A stretch of 64,000 bases of DNA from Ardenticatenaceae bacterium (GTDB lineage: Bacteria; Chloroflexota; Anaerolineae; Promineifilales; Promineifilaceae). The stretch lies in contig JACKBV010000010.1 in the NCBI GenBank assembly GCA_020634315.1, positions 62,001 to 126,000 on the forward strand. Reading direction: 5' to 3'. The notes beneath the pieces are model-generated. The model did no database searches and was not told the DNA's origin. It worked only from the letters and a program-made list of their open reading frames with translations. The translations under genes and the position numbers were made by a program. Numbering within the stretch: position 1 is the stretch's first letter; each line of letters opens with the position of its first letter. Below, piece by piece: positions 53,521-62,524 of this stretch.

Positions 53521-53573
53521 ATTAGCGGTAATCGGTAGTCGGTGAACGGTAAGCGGTGAGTGGTTAGCGGTTG
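53521..53573. repeat. Heptamer-type intergenic repeat
   Basis: GCGGTAATCGGTAGTCGGTG then AACGGTAAGCGGTGAGTGG: seven-base units (CGGTAAT, CGGTAGT, CGGTGAA, CGGTAAG, CGGTGAG) in head-to-tail order. Confidence 0.75.
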
Positions 53574-54653
53574 TTATTTTCCTTCTAGCCACGAGAGTGC
53601 GGGCATGTTGCTGCCGCAGGTGTGCTGGAGGATTGTGCGCCATAATTTGTCGCCGTTACGGCCGTTGCTCATTAGCACGATGCCCATTGCCTCGTCGGGG
53701 AAGCCGATGGCGAATGCTTTGAAGTTGCCGTTGTTGCCCCAATGCCAAAAGGCGAAACGGCCGTTTTCCTGCTGCAACCCCCAGCCCAATCCCCAAAACA
53801 AATCGGGCTTCAACGCAACCTGAGTACAAGGCCATTCATCGTGCCAGGGCGGGCAGTCGTTTAGCTGAATTTGTGGCGACAACATGCTTTGCAACAGGGC
53901 GGTGTCGAGCGCCGCAGCGCCAGCGCTGTCTGGCGACATGAGCGCCAGCATGAAGCGTGCATAATCAGTGGGCGTGCAGTGCAAGCTGGCGGCGGCATAC
54001 ATGTCAGGCCACATCGCCTTTTCGCCGCCGACACCGGCGGCATCATGCGGCTGGGCCACCGGCCCAATCTGCGCGGCGGCCTCATTCCAGACAAAGGTGC
54101 TGTGCGCCATGCCTAACGGCTGCAACACGCTGTTCTCGATGAAGGCCAGCGGATCATGCTGCGTGAACTGCGCGACGACCTGCTGCAAAAACATGTAGCC
54201 GGCACCCGAATAGGAGAACTGCTGCCCTGGCGGCAAGAGGATGCGCAGGTTTTCGCCGTCTGGCGGCCAATTGGGGAAGCCGGGCGTGTGGCTGAGTACG
54301 TGGCGCGTCGTAATCTGCCCCAGGCGCGGCTCGTTGACGATGTTGTCGAACAGAATTTCGGCCGTTTGCTGTGCGGGTGGCAGGTATGTCAGCAATGGAC
54401 GATCCAGTTCCAGGATGCCCGCCGCGCACAGTTGCAGCGCGGCGTAAGCGTAGACGGGTTTGCTCAGTGAGGCGGCCTCGAAGATGGTGTCGCTTGTCAC
54501 CTGTTCCCCGGTCTGGCTGTTGGCGAGGCCAAAGCCTTTGGCCCAGGTTATCTGTCCATCGTTGATCAGGGCGAGGGAGAGGCCAGGGATAACGGCCGTT
54601 TCCAGCCATTGTGGCATCTGTTCTTCAAGCGTGGCAGTGATTTGTTTGTCCAT
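53574..54653 (-). CDS. Serine beta-lactamase-like hydrolase (class C/esterase)
   Basis: 359 residues, no signal peptide, which argues for a cytoplasmic esterase or peptidase rather than a secreted beta-lactamase. Motif 1 Ser62-Leu-Ser-Lys65, motif 2 YSGAGY (Tyr-Ser-Gly, as Tyr-x-Asn variant), motif 3 HWGNNG (His-x-Gly in place of KTG). Homologues include DD-peptidases, esterases and AmpC. The substrate cannot be read from sequence. Confidence 0.85.
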   Translation of the reverse strand: MDKQITATLEEQMPQWLETAVIPGLSLALINDGQITWAKGFGLANSQTGEQVTSDTIFEAASLSKPVYAYAALQLCAAGILELDRPLLTYLPPAQQTAEILFDNIVNEPRLGQITTRHVLSHTPGFPNWPPDGENLRILLPPGQQFSYSGAGYMFLQQVVAQFTQHDPLAFIENSVLQPLGMAHSTFVWNEAAAQIGPVAQPHDAAGVGGEKAMWPDMYAAASLHCTPTDYARFMLALMSPDSAGAAALDTALLQSMLSPQIQLNDCPPWHDEWPCTQVALKPDLFWGLGWGLQQENGRFAFWHWGNNGNFKAFAIGFPDEAMGIVLMSNGRNGDKLWRTILQHTCGSNMPALSWLEGK

Positions 54654-54688
54654 TACTGGTCATATCCTCTTTTTGCAGACATCAAGCA

Positions 54689-55900
54689 TCATCCTGCCTG
54701 GGCCAGGCGGGCATAGAGTTTGATGTAATTGTCATAGCGCCACTGCGCGATACGGCCGTTTTCGACGGCATCGCGCACAGCACAACCCGGCTCCTGTTCA
54801 TGCTGGCAATTGCTAAAACGGCATTCTGGCACAAACTCGGCTATGTCCGGGTAATAGTCGAGCAATTCCTCGGCGTCCAGCCCCAACAATCCCATATCTT
54901 TGATGCCCGGCGTGTCAATGACGTAGCCATTGAGATGCTCCAACGGGTACATGACGGCTTGGGTGGTGGTGTGCCGCCCTTCGCGGCTGGGCATGTTGCT
55001 GATGCGTGCCGTGCGCAGGTTGAGATTGGTGTCGATGCTGTTGATCAGGGTCGATTTGCCGACGCCGGACAGCCCGGCGAGAACGGTGGTTTTGTTGCGC
55101 AGAACGGCCGTTAATTCGGCCAACCCTTCTCCCGTGACGGTGCTGGTGTACAGGATGGGGTGGTTGTGGGCTTGATACGGCCGTAACAACGCCTCGACCT
55201 CCGCCATCTCCTCCGCCAGATCAACCTTGTTAATGCACACAATCCCGGTCAGGTTGTTGCGTTCCGCGCCAATCAGATACTCATCCACCATTTGCAGCCA
55301 CAAATGCGGCTCGCGCCAGGCGGCGACAATCAGCACCTGATCCACATTTGCCGTTAAAAGCTGGCGCAGATGGCCGTAAAAGGGATCGGCGCGTCCCAGA
55401 CCGCTGCGGCGGGGCAGCACTTCTTGCACAAATCCATGCCCTTCTTCTTGCAGACTGACCAGCACCCGGTCGCCAACGGCAATGATGTTGGTGTAGCCCG
55501 TTTGCTCGGCAATCAGTGCGCCGCGCCAATCACAAACGATGATTTCGCCGTCCAGGGCGACGCGGCACAACCCTTTGCTCACTTCAATGACGAGGCCCAG
55601 GGCATAGGGCGTGGCTGCTGCCAGCCGCTGCCACACCGCTTCATCGAAGTCGGCGGCGATGGCCTGCGCCGACAGCATTTCTACACGTTCGCGCCGCTCT
55701 AGTTCGTCGCGCGGCATGATGCGCCGGTCGGCGACGACGCCAAATTCGTTTGGTTGTAAGGTTTGCCAATCGGCGCGATGCTTTTCCTGGTTAACGGCCG
55801 TATTGTGCCGCACCGTTTTGCGCTGTGACTTTTGCGCTTGCCATGCTTCTCGTTGTCGTTCTTTTATTCGTTGTTTATGTTTCTTGCTTTTATTCGCCAT
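54689..55900 (-). CDS. rsgA: Ribosome biogenesis GTPase
   Basis: 403 residues, longer than usual because of a basic N-terminal extension (MANKSKKHKQRIKERQREAW). Circularly permuted GTPase: NKVD (IVCINKVDLAE) precedes the P-loop GLSGVGKSTLINSI, then switch/G3 DTPGIKDMGL. The zinc site CRFSNCQHEQEPGCAV has Cys, Cys, His, Cys. The OB domain lies at about 105-175. Matures the 30S subunit. Confidence 0.96.
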   Translation of the reverse strand: MANKSKKHKQRIKERQREAWQAQKSQRKTVRHNTAVNQEKHRADWQTLQPNEFGVVADRRIMPRDELERRERVEMLSAQAIAADFDEAVWQRLAAATPYALGLVIEVSKGLCRVALDGEIIVCDWRGALIAEQTGYTNIIAVGDRVLVSLQEEGHGFVQEVLPRRSGLGRADPFYGHLRQLLTANVDQVLIVAAWREPHLWLQMVDEYLIGAERNNLTGIVCINKVDLAEEMAEVEALLRPYQAHNHPILYTSTVTGEGLAELTAVLRNKTTVLAGLSGVGKSTLINSIDTNLNLRTARISNMPSREGRHTTTQAVMYPLEHLNGYVIDTPGIKDMGLLGLDAEELLDYYPDIAEFVPECRFSNCQHEQEPGCAVRDAVENGRIAQWRYDNYIKLYARLAQAG

Positions 55901-55918
55901 ATTATGAATTTTTTATCT

Positions 55919-56269
55919 CTATGTTTCTGGTTCAGTCATGCACCAATCAATGAGACGGCGCACAAAGTCGGCGGTGGGGTAACGGTTGTTGTCGTGCTTC
56001 CAGCGCGGCATTTCGATCTGTTTTGCCCCCGGCTGTCGCGGGAAGAGCGTGCCTTCAATTTTGAGCAATACGGCCGTATCTCGTGCTTCTGGCAGGCGAT
56101 AAGCGATGATAAACTGCTTCTTCGTGTCAAAGATGCGCAAATATCGCTCTTCAACCGGCGTCACAAATCCGCCTTCATCCGGTACATCGCGCTTCGCTTC
56201 TTGCACATACCACAGATACTGCCTGCCTTTGTAATTGACCTTACGCCGTCCCTTTTTGCTCACAGCCAT
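55919..56269 (-). CDS. Conserved-looking small protein, function unknown
   Basis: 116 residues, soluble, basic N-terminus (MAVSKKGRRKVNYKGRQYLWYV), compact with two charged patches. AAAAGGACAAACTCGT precedes the ATG, and the frame carries the palindrome read as Thr-Ala-Val. No family recognised. Sits between rsgA and a GNAT gene in the same direction. Confidence 0.65.
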   Translation of the reverse strand: MAVSKKGRRKVNYKGRQYLWYVQEAKRDVPDEGGFVTPVEERYLRIFDTKKQFIIAYRLPEARDTAVLLKIEGTLFPRQPGAKQIEMPRWKHDNNRYPTADFVRRLIDWCMTEPET

Positions 56270-56359
56270 ACGAGTTTGTCCTTTTGGGGTGATTGATTCG
56301 TTAGTGCAAGCGTGAATTCATTCACCACATGCACTAACGAACGCTTTTGCCCTATTGTA

Positions 56360-57376
56360 CTACTCAACCGCCTTGCGATACGTTGCCGCTTGTTTAACGA
56401 TTTGGAAACCCATGCTTTTGTACAAGTTGAGCGCACCGCTCAGGTTTTCCGCATCCACGCCTAATGCGCTTTCGGTCATGCCCAGCTCTTTTTGCAACTG
56501 CAAGCTGTGGGCTATGAGGGCACGCGCCAGACCACGCCGCCGCCATGGGCGACGGGTGAAGATGGTTTCGGTGTAGCCACGGAGACGGCCGTATTCTTTG
56601 TTCTCATCCTCGTTGATAAACGTCAGCACACCGCCAGCCACTTCATTGCCATCCCAGGCCACCTGCCACAACGACGGGTTAAACGTGGGCTGCGCCTGCC
56701 ACTCGACGAGGTTGTTCTCTGATTGTTCGCGTGCGCCCCAATGATCACGGAATGCTTCTTGCACCGCTTCCCAGATTTGCCGCCATTGCGACAAATCGGC
56801 CGGGCGCAGTTCCAGGCCATCGGGCAGCGGCAGGTCGGGGATGTTGTCAAAGTTGGGGCGAACCATTTCGTAGCCATAGCGTACGGCCGTATACCCTTCA
56901 CTTTGCAGCAATGCTTCCCAGTGCGTTTCGCCATGTGACACCCAACATTGGAAGAGCTTTTCGTCATCGTCGGGATGCGTGGCGGCGATGTCGCGCAGGC
57001 GCTGCTCCATGCGGCGCAGGATGCCGCGGCGAATGCCGCTATTGCGCCATTCCGGGTGCAGATGGGCAAAGAAGCCATAGGTGCGGGTTTGGTCGAGTAG
57101 TTGTTCCCACCAGCAACGGCCGTATCCAATTACCTCGCCGTTTACTTCAGCAAACACCATATCCGTAAAGGGATCACAATTCTCCAGGTACGCGTAATCA
57201 CGCGTCACCTGCTCAACCGACGTCACCCATTCTTGCTGATCCGTTTCCTTTGCTGCGTGGACAACCGCAATCATATGCGGATAATCTTCTGGCCCACGAA
57301 AGCCGCGCCATACCAACCCCGCAACCTGGGGTTCGTCATTTACCAAAGTTGTGTCAAATTCTTTGTTCATCTGCAT
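56360..57376 (-). CDS. GNAT acetyltransferase (two-lobe, mycothiol-synthase-like arrangement)
   Basis: 338 residues. Two GNAT-like lobes: about 25-165 (FFAHLHPEWRNSGIRRGILRRMEQRL as first acetyl-CoA-like loop) and about 180-335 (IFTRRPWRRRGLARALIAHSLQLQKEL, second, complete loop, then LGVDAENLSGALNLYKSMGF). The double-GNAT layout recalls mycothiol synthase and similar enzymes, but identity is not certain. AGGAGAATGAAAC precedes the ATG. Confidence 0.85.
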   Translation of the reverse strand: MQMNKEFDTTLVNDEPQVAGLVWRGFRGPEDYPHMIAVVHAAKETDQQEWVTSVEQVTRDYAYLENCDPFTDMVFAEVNGEVIGYGRCWWEQLLDQTRTYGFFAHLHPEWRNSGIRRGILRRMEQRLRDIAATHPDDDEKLFQCWVSHGETHWEALLQSEGYTAVRYGYEMVRPNFDNIPDLPLPDGLELRPADLSQWRQIWEAVQEAFRDHWGAREQSENNLVEWQAQPTFNPSLWQVAWDGNEVAGGVLTFINEDENKEYGRLRGYTETIFTRRPWRRRGLARALIAHSLQLQKELGMTESALGVDAENLSGALNLYKSMGFQIVKQAATYRKAVE

Positions 57377-57379
57377 GTT

Positions 57380-59266
57380 TCATTCTCCTGTTACCTGGCC
57401 GTGCCAGATGGCTTGCATTGCTGGCGACGAAGCCAGCAAATCGTCTAGTTTGCCTTGTGCGGCGATACGGCCGTTTTCCAATACCAATATCTGATCCGCT
57501 TGCCGTAAGGCTGCCCGCCGATGCGACACAACCAGGCAAGTGGGTGGAGAATCCTGGCGGGACGTGCCATTGCCGCCCGTCACGATTCCCAATTCCTGAT
57601 TCCTGATTCTTTGCCAAAGCTGCGCTTCTGTTTCCACATCCAGGGCGCTGGAAAGGTCGTCAAAGACGAGCAGCTCCGCATTGCGCACAAACATACGCGC
57701 GGCGGCGGCACGCTGCACCTGCCCGCCAGAAAGGCGCACACCACGTGGCCCAACCACCGTCTCCAATCCATTTTCCAGCGTCAGGACATCTGCTTCCATC
57801 ACGGCGCGATGGATCGCGCCCGGCAAATCGACCCTGGCCTCTGGCAGCCCCATCAAGATGTTGTCCCGCAGCGGCATGCTGAATAGTCGCGGCGTTTGCG
57901 GCGTGTAGGCGCTGCGCGGCGGCACAAAGAACGTGGCCGGGTCTGTCACCAATGTGCCATTCCAGCGGATTTCGCCTTCATCTGGCGGCAGCAGCCCCAA
58001 CAGCGCCCGCAGCAAGGTGCTCTTGCCAGAGCCAATGCGCCCGGTGATGACGGTGAAGCCGCCGCGCAACAGGGTGAAAGAGATGTCGGCGATGCCGGCG
58101 TTCACTGAGCGGGTTTCGGTATCTGGCGCATCGCCGGTCGCATATTGATAACTGAGGCCATGCACGACCAATGAGTCGAGGCGGTGAACGGCCGTTTTCA
58201 TGACAAACGGCACCGTTGGCTGGCGACCCTCGGCGCGATGTGACATTTCATAGATGTCGCCATGTGCCACCAAGCTCGTCGCTGGCATGTGCGGCACAAG
58301 CGCCTGGGCACGATCCAGCACCACACGCTCCTGCGCAGCCTCCGAGATGTAACTGCCGATGGTCGCCGGGAAGCGGGCGGCGAAGAAAAGGTAGGTGCTG
58401 AACAAGGCAAATTCGCCAATGGTGAATTTGCCCTGGGCCATCGCCGTGCCTGCCAGCAGCACCATCACAGCCACAGCAATGTCGCCAAGATGATCGGTTG
58501 CGGCACGGAACAAGGCCAGAAAGGTGGCATAGCGCACATTCAGCCGTCGCCGTTCTTCGTTCAGCATGTGAAAATAGCCCATCGTGCCATTTTCACCATC
58601 AGCCACTTTAACAGCCTGCACCGCGCCAAAGATTTCGCCGAGAAAGGCGGTCACTTTGCTGTTGGCGGCGCTGCTTTCGTGGATGTAGCGCAGAAAGCGT
58701 GCCCAAACGAAGCGATTGAGGAAGAAGACGCCGACCAGCGGCAGCAGCGCCACGAGGGTGATCAAGGGGGCAATGCGCATCATGATGATCAGCGCCACCA
58801 GCGTGAACAGGCCATGCCCGACCACTTCCGGTACCCAGGTGGGGAAGTCGGAAAAGTCGGCGAGGTCGTTGTCGAGACGGTTGATGGCGTCACCGGCGGG
58901 CACGGGCAGCGGCTGTGCGCCCGGTTTGTGCAGGATGGCCTGGACGATGTTTTTGCGCATCAGGGAGGCGGCGGTGGTGCGCAATTGCATCCCGCCCCAG
59001 CTGCCGACGACGGTGCTGCTCAGGCGTCCCATTTCGATGAGGAGGAAGATGCCCAGGATGCCCCACAGGGTAACGGCCGTTTCCGTTGTTCCCGTTAACT
59101 TGTCATAGAATAACTTCTCCATCCAGCCGGGCAGCAGGCGGGAGGTGATGAACACCGTCTCAAAGATGACGTTCGCCAGAAAGAACCCCGGACGGTACCG
59201 GATGAGCGCCCATGTGCCACGCCAGACGGAAAGGTGGGAAGTTGTGTTGTTTGTGTTTATAGCCAT
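57380..59266 (-). CDS. ABC transporter, fused membrane and ATPase domains (exporter half 2)
   Basis: 628 residues. Six-helix membrane domain about 20-320, ATPase about 365-628. Walker A TGRIGSGKSTLLRALLG, signature RLSGGQVQRAAAARM, Walker B ELLVFDDLSSALD. Between Walker B and H-loop (CLVVSHRR) there is a 20-residue insert encoded by heptamer DNA (AATCAGG units). The glutamate after Walker B is replaced by Asp (DDLSS), a degenerate site as in one half of heterodimeric exporters. Pair of the 59293 gene. Confidence 0.9.
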   Translation of the reverse strand: MAINTNNTTSHLSVWRGTWALIRYRPGFFLANVIFETVFITSRLLPGWMEKLFYDKLTGTTETAVTLWGILGIFLLIEMGRLSSTVVGSWGGMQLRTTAASLMRKNIVQAILHKPGAQPLPVPAGDAINRLDNDLADFSDFPTWVPEVVGHGLFTLVALIIMMRIAPLITLVALLPLVGVFFLNRFVWARFLRYIHESSAANSKVTAFLGEIFGAVQAVKVADGENGTMGYFHMLNEERRRLNVRYATFLALFRAATDHLGDIAVAVMVLLAGTAMAQGKFTIGEFALFSTYLFFAARFPATIGSYISEAAQERVVLDRAQALVPHMPATSLVAHGDIYEMSHRAEGRQPTVPFVMKTAVHRLDSLVVHGLSYQYATGDAPDTETRSVNAGIADISFTLLRGGFTVITGRIGSGKSTLLRALLGLLPPDEGEIRWNGTLVTDPATFFVPPRSAYTPQTPRLFSMPLRDNILMGLPEARVDLPGAIHRAVMEADVLTLENGLETVVGPRGVRLSGGQVQRAAAARMFVRNAELLVFDDLSSALDVETEAQLWQRIRNQELGIVTGGNGTSRQDSPPTCLVVSHRRAALRQADQILVLENGRIAAQGKLDDLLASSPAMQAIWHGQVTGE

Positions 59267-59292
59267 ATTTTTTGTGTTTCGCGGGCCATGTC

Positions 59293-61110
59293 TCAGGCCA
59301 ATACTTCCTCTAGCCCGGCACGCATCAACTGTGCAAAGCGCGAATGGGAAGCGGCAAGCAGGTTTAGGCGCGGGCCATGTTCAACGATACGGCCGTTTTC
59401 CAGGATAAGGATGTCGTCGGCACGCTGCACCGTGCCCAGGCGATGGGCGATGATGATGCCCGTGCGGGGCGGCTTGCCAGGACTGCCTTGCAGCAGCCGG
59501 TCAAGCGCCCGTTCCAACCGCTGTTCCGTTGCCGGGTCCAACCGTGACGACGCCTCATCAAGGATGATCAGCTTGGGGTCATGCAGGAAAACGCGTGTCA
59601 GCGCCAACAATTGTGCCTCACCCGCCGATAACCCTTGCCCGCCGCTGCCCAATTCCGTGTCCAGGCCATGTGGCAGGCTGTCCAGCCAATCGCGCAAGCC
59701 TAACTCGTCGAGTGCATGGATGATTTGCGCGTCGCTAATTGGCGGCTGCGTTGTGTCGTAATTGCGAAACAACGTCAGGTTGTCGCGCACCGTAGCGGCG
59801 AACAGTTGCACGTCTTGTGTCACCATGCCGACATGTTGGCGCAAGTTGGCGAGGGAAACGTCGCGCAGGTCTGTGCCGTGCAGTGTAATCGTTCCTTTGT
59901 CCACATCGTACAGGCGGAAAAGCAGCCGTGTCAGTGTGGTTTTGCCACTGCCTGTGCGCCCCAAAATGCCGAGGATACGGCCGTTTTCCAGCGTGAAGGT
60001 GACATCGTGGAGGATGTAATCGGTGGCCGCTGACGAATCGCCGTTTGCTGACAGCCGATCATTGTAGGCAAAGTGGACGCCGTTGAATTGGACAGTGGGC
60101 GCGGTGGGGGTGAGAACGGCCGTTTCCCGTTCCTGCACCTGTGGCTGTAATTGCAAAAACTCATGGATGCGCCCAATGCTGGCAAAAGCTTGCTGCAAAT
60201 TACCGATTTGGCGGCGAATATATTTCAGCGGGCTTTCCAGAAGGCCAACATAGAAAGCGACCAGGTAAACCGCGCCGATGCTTAATTCGCCGCGCAGGAA
60301 GCCAGCGCCCGCTATGCCCAATGTGGCAATCCAGGCGAGTACGTAAAGAATGTGCCCCACGCTAAAGGTAAAGCCGCCCCACAGCGATTCTTTGACGCGC
60401 ACGGCGTTGACCTTTGCCATCATCGGATAGAGCGAGGCCAGCACATAGGCCTCGCTGCCGTTGGCGCGAATGTCCTCTGTGCCATGAAACCGCTCTTCGA
60501 GAAAGCCAAACATTTCGGCATACCCCTGGCGAATTTGTGCCCACAGGCGTGTGCCAACCGGTTGAATGGCACGCAGGAAGAAAAGGGTGACAAGGGCGTA
60601 GGTCAGCCCAATCAGGCCGAAGCGCCAATCTTCGCGGAATTGGAGCACGAGGATGCCAATGACGAGCAGGCTGTTGCCCAACACCTGGACAATGAGCTGT
60701 GAGAAGTATTCGGCCAGTGTGCCGACATCGCCATCAATACGCTCGATTAGTTCACCGGGCGTGTGCAGCTTGTGGAAGCCCATGTCCAGGCGCAAGACGT
60801 GCCGTGCCAGATCGACGCGCAGTCCATTGGTGGCGGCCCAACCGACGTCTTCGCCGACGTAAACGCTGGCGAGGGAGAGGATTTTTTGGCCGAGGACGAT
60901 GAAGAAATAGAAAACGGCCGTATTGAGCAAAGCCTGTCCCATTTCGCCGTTTTGCGCCATGTCGAGGAAACGGCGGATAAACTGCGGGGCCAACAATTGC
61001 AAGGTAATCCCCCCCAATAATAAACTGCCCAACAGCACCACGCGCCAGCGCAATGGGCGCAGGTAGCGTGTGAGCATTTTTAGGGATTGGGTTGTTGTTA
61101 CGTTAACCAT
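59293..61110 (-). CDS. ABC transporter, fused membrane and ATPase domains (exporter half 1)
   Basis: 605 residues from ATG 61110 (AAAAGGAATAT upstream); an in-frame extension reaches 61332 but overlaps the RIO1 gene. Membrane domain about 15-320; ATPase about 350-600 with Walker A LGRTGSGKTTLTRLLF, signature LSAGEAQLLALTRV (LSAGE instead of LSGGQ), Walker B KLIILDEASSRLDP with an intact Glu, H-loop IIAHRLG. Consensus Glu here and a degenerate site in the partner fit a heterodimeric exporter of lipids, peptides or drugs. Confidence 0.92.
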   Translation of the reverse strand: MVNVTTTQSLKMLTRYLRPLRWRVVLLGSLLLGGITLQLLAPQFIRRFLDMAQNGEMGQALLNTAVFYFFIVLGQKILSLASVYVGEDVGWAATNGLRVDLARHVLRLDMGFHKLHTPGELIERIDGDVGTLAEYFSQLIVQVLGNSLLVIGILVLQFREDWRFGLIGLTYALVTLFFLRAIQPVGTRLWAQIRQGYAEMFGFLEERFHGTEDIRANGSEAYVLASLYPMMAKVNAVRVKESLWGGFTFSVGHILYVLAWIATLGIAGAGFLRGELSIGAVYLVAFYVGLLESPLKYIRRQIGNLQQAFASIGRIHEFLQLQPQVQERETAVLTPTAPTVQFNGVHFAYNDRLSANGDSSAATDYILHDVTFTLENGRILGILGRTGSGKTTLTRLLFRLYDVDKGTITLHGTDLRDVSLANLRQHVGMVTQDVQLFAATVRDNLTLFRNYDTTQPPISDAQIIHALDELGLRDWLDSLPHGLDTELGSGGQGLSAGEAQLLALTRVFLHDPKLIILDEASSRLDPATEQRLERALDRLLQGSPGKPPRTGIIIAHRLGTVQRADDILILENGRIVEHGPRLNLLAASHSRFAQLMRAGLEEVLA

Positions 61111-61141
61111 ATATTCCTTTTCGGTGATTGTTGTTTGGTTG

Positions 61142-62176
61142 CTATTCACTTTCCTCATAACGTGAGGCATCGGCCAGCTTTTTGACCGGGTCGGTGTCTG
61201 TGTAATGCCGCCACAGGTTGCGAGTAATGGCTGCTGGATTGTGGCCGATGCCATATTTTTGGAAGTAATCGCAAACGCGAGTGATGTCGCGCAGGAGAAT
61301 GTCATACGCGTCAGGGTTGACGCTGCTGCCAATGATGTGTGTCTCTTTGCTGATGTAGCTGTTGATCACCTGTGGAAAGTCAATCAAGGTAATGCTGCCT
61401 TCCCAGTAGAGGATGTTGTAAGCGGAAAGGTCGCCATGGACACGGCCGTTTCGCAGCATGAGTTCGACATTGCGCATCACTTCATCAAAAATGGGGTGAA
61501 CTTCGTCAGCTTCCAGGTCTACTTCGTGTAGGGTGGGGGCTGCGCCGTATGCGCCGCCAATGTACTGCATGAGGATGGCGTTGTCGCTGTTGGCGATGGG
61601 TTTGGGAACGGCCGCTCCCTGCTGGTGCAGCATGTCCAACACGGTGTATTCGTGCATCAGCCAGGAAGTATGCGCCACCTGTTCGCCGAGGCTGGATTTT
61701 TGATTGATGGCCTTTTGCAGGCGCACATCACGCGGGTTGACGGCACGGCCGTTGCCATCCAGCGTCAGCCGTCCTTGCCGATACTGCTTGTCATTGCGCA
61801 AATTGCGGAACATGCGTGGCCGATACACCTTGGCCGCAAGCCATGTTTCGCCCGTTGCCTGATGTGCGGCACAGCGGTAAACGCTGGCCTCCTTGCCACC
61901 CTTCACCAACCCCAATACATCACTGATCAGCTCCTGATTGTAAAAGTCACGCAGCGATTCCAACAGCCATCCTTCTTCATGGCGCGATGGCGTGTAGGTT
62001 GTTTGGAATCCCCCTTCCAGACCCACCGTTTCGGCAATGTCGCTAACAGCGACAGAGGCTTGTGTTTTGGGATTAACGCGTGGTTTGCGTTTGCGCCGTG
62101 CCTGGCGGTCTGTGCGCATCGGGTTAAATTGCTCTTCAAGATAGTCGTATTCGTCAAACGTATTTAAACGATTCAC
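61142..62176 (-). CDS. RIO1-type serine kinase
   Basis: 344 residues, GTG start with AGGTGA upstream. Kinase region about 75-300: VLGLVKGGKEASVYRC (P-loop), LAAKVYRPRMFRNLRN (ATP lysine), VHGDLSAYNILYWEG (catalytic Asp, Asn) and ITLIDFPQVI (metal Asp). Strongly basic N-terminal segment. RIO kinases in bacteria are found sporadically and their substrates are mostly unknown; archaeal and eukaryotic forms act in small-subunit rRNA maturation. Confidence 0.93.
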   Translation of the reverse strand: MNRLNTFDEYDYLEEQFNPMRTDRQARRKRKPRVNPKTQASVAVSDIAETVGLEGGFQTTYTPSRHEEGWLLESLRDFYNQELISDVLGLVKGGKEASVYRCAAHQATGETWLAAKVYRPRMFRNLRNDKQYRQGRLTLDGNGRAVNPRDVRLQKAINQKSSLGEQVAHTSWLMHEYTVLDMLHQQGAAVPKPIANSDNAILMQYIGGAYGAAPTLHEVDLEADEVHPIFDEVMRNVELMLRNGRVHGDLSAYNILYWEGSITLIDFPQVINSYISKETHIIGSSVNPDAYDILLRDITRVCDYFQKYGIGHNPAAITRNLWRHYTDTDPVKKLADASRYEESE

Positions 62177-62269
62177 TGTGGTTATTTCACCTATAGATTG
62201 TTGTTGTCTAAATCAAAAAATCATCTTATTTACAGATTGCGTTTGGATTGTTACCAGAGTGTTCAACGC

Positions 62270-62305
62270 AAATAGCCACGAAATTGCTCTTTCCCGTGGC
62301 TTACA
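62270..62305 (-). terminator. Third hairpin downstream of the small peptide gene
   Basis: On minus, AGCCACGGGAAAGAGCAATT then TCGTGGCT ATTTG: seven-base stem AGCCACG/CGTGGCT. Weak T run. Confidence 0.45.
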
Positions 62306-62308
62306 GAT

Positions 62309-62392
62309 TTAACAACGACAAGGTGTACCACCAGCAGGCAGCACGTCAGGCGAAATCAGTCGTGGGGGATCAAAAAAGCCACGGGGTTTCAC
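62309..62392 (-). CDS. Possible second small Cys peptide ORF
   Basis: A 27-residue frame from GTG 62392 with no ribosome binding site, ending PDVLPAGGTPCRC at TAA 62309-62311. It overlaps the terminator hairpin at 62372-62412. Its end resembles the end of the 62525 peptide (STPVCRCQR). It may be a remnant or a chance frame. Confidence 0.25.
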   Translation of the reverse strand: MKPRGFFDPPRLISPDVLPAGGTPCRC

Positions 62393-62412
62393 ACAATGTT
62401 GTGTCCCGTGGC
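62372..62412 (-). terminator. Rho-independent terminator
   Basis: On minus, GCCACGGG pairs with CCCGTGGC, with an inner CACAA/TTGTG stem in the loop, followed by TTTTTTG. Confidence 0.85.
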
Positions 62413-62432
62413 CGTGATGGCGATTAACTGGC

Positions 62433-62466
62433 AGCAAAAAACCACAGGTTTAGTACCCCTGTGGCT
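62433..62466 (-). terminator. Rho-independent terminator of the small peptide gene
   Basis: On minus, CCACAGG pairs with CCTGTGG, loop GGTACTAAA, followed by TTTTTTGC. 59 bases after the peptide stop codon. Confidence 0.85.
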
Positions 62467-62524
62467 GGTTGTCGGTAGTCGGTTATTTGTGATCAGTAAT
62501 TACTTACTGATTATTGCGTGCTAA

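Noticed and set aside
53574..54653. True AmpC beta-lactamase
   Set aside because: No signal peptide, and motifs 2 and 3 deviate (YSG, HxG); esterase/peptidase relatives fit equally well.
58262..59098. Long plus-strand frame of 278 codons
   Set aside because: Lies wholly opposite the ABC transporter gene, has a low-complexity, His/Gln/Gly-rich translation and no ribosome binding site.
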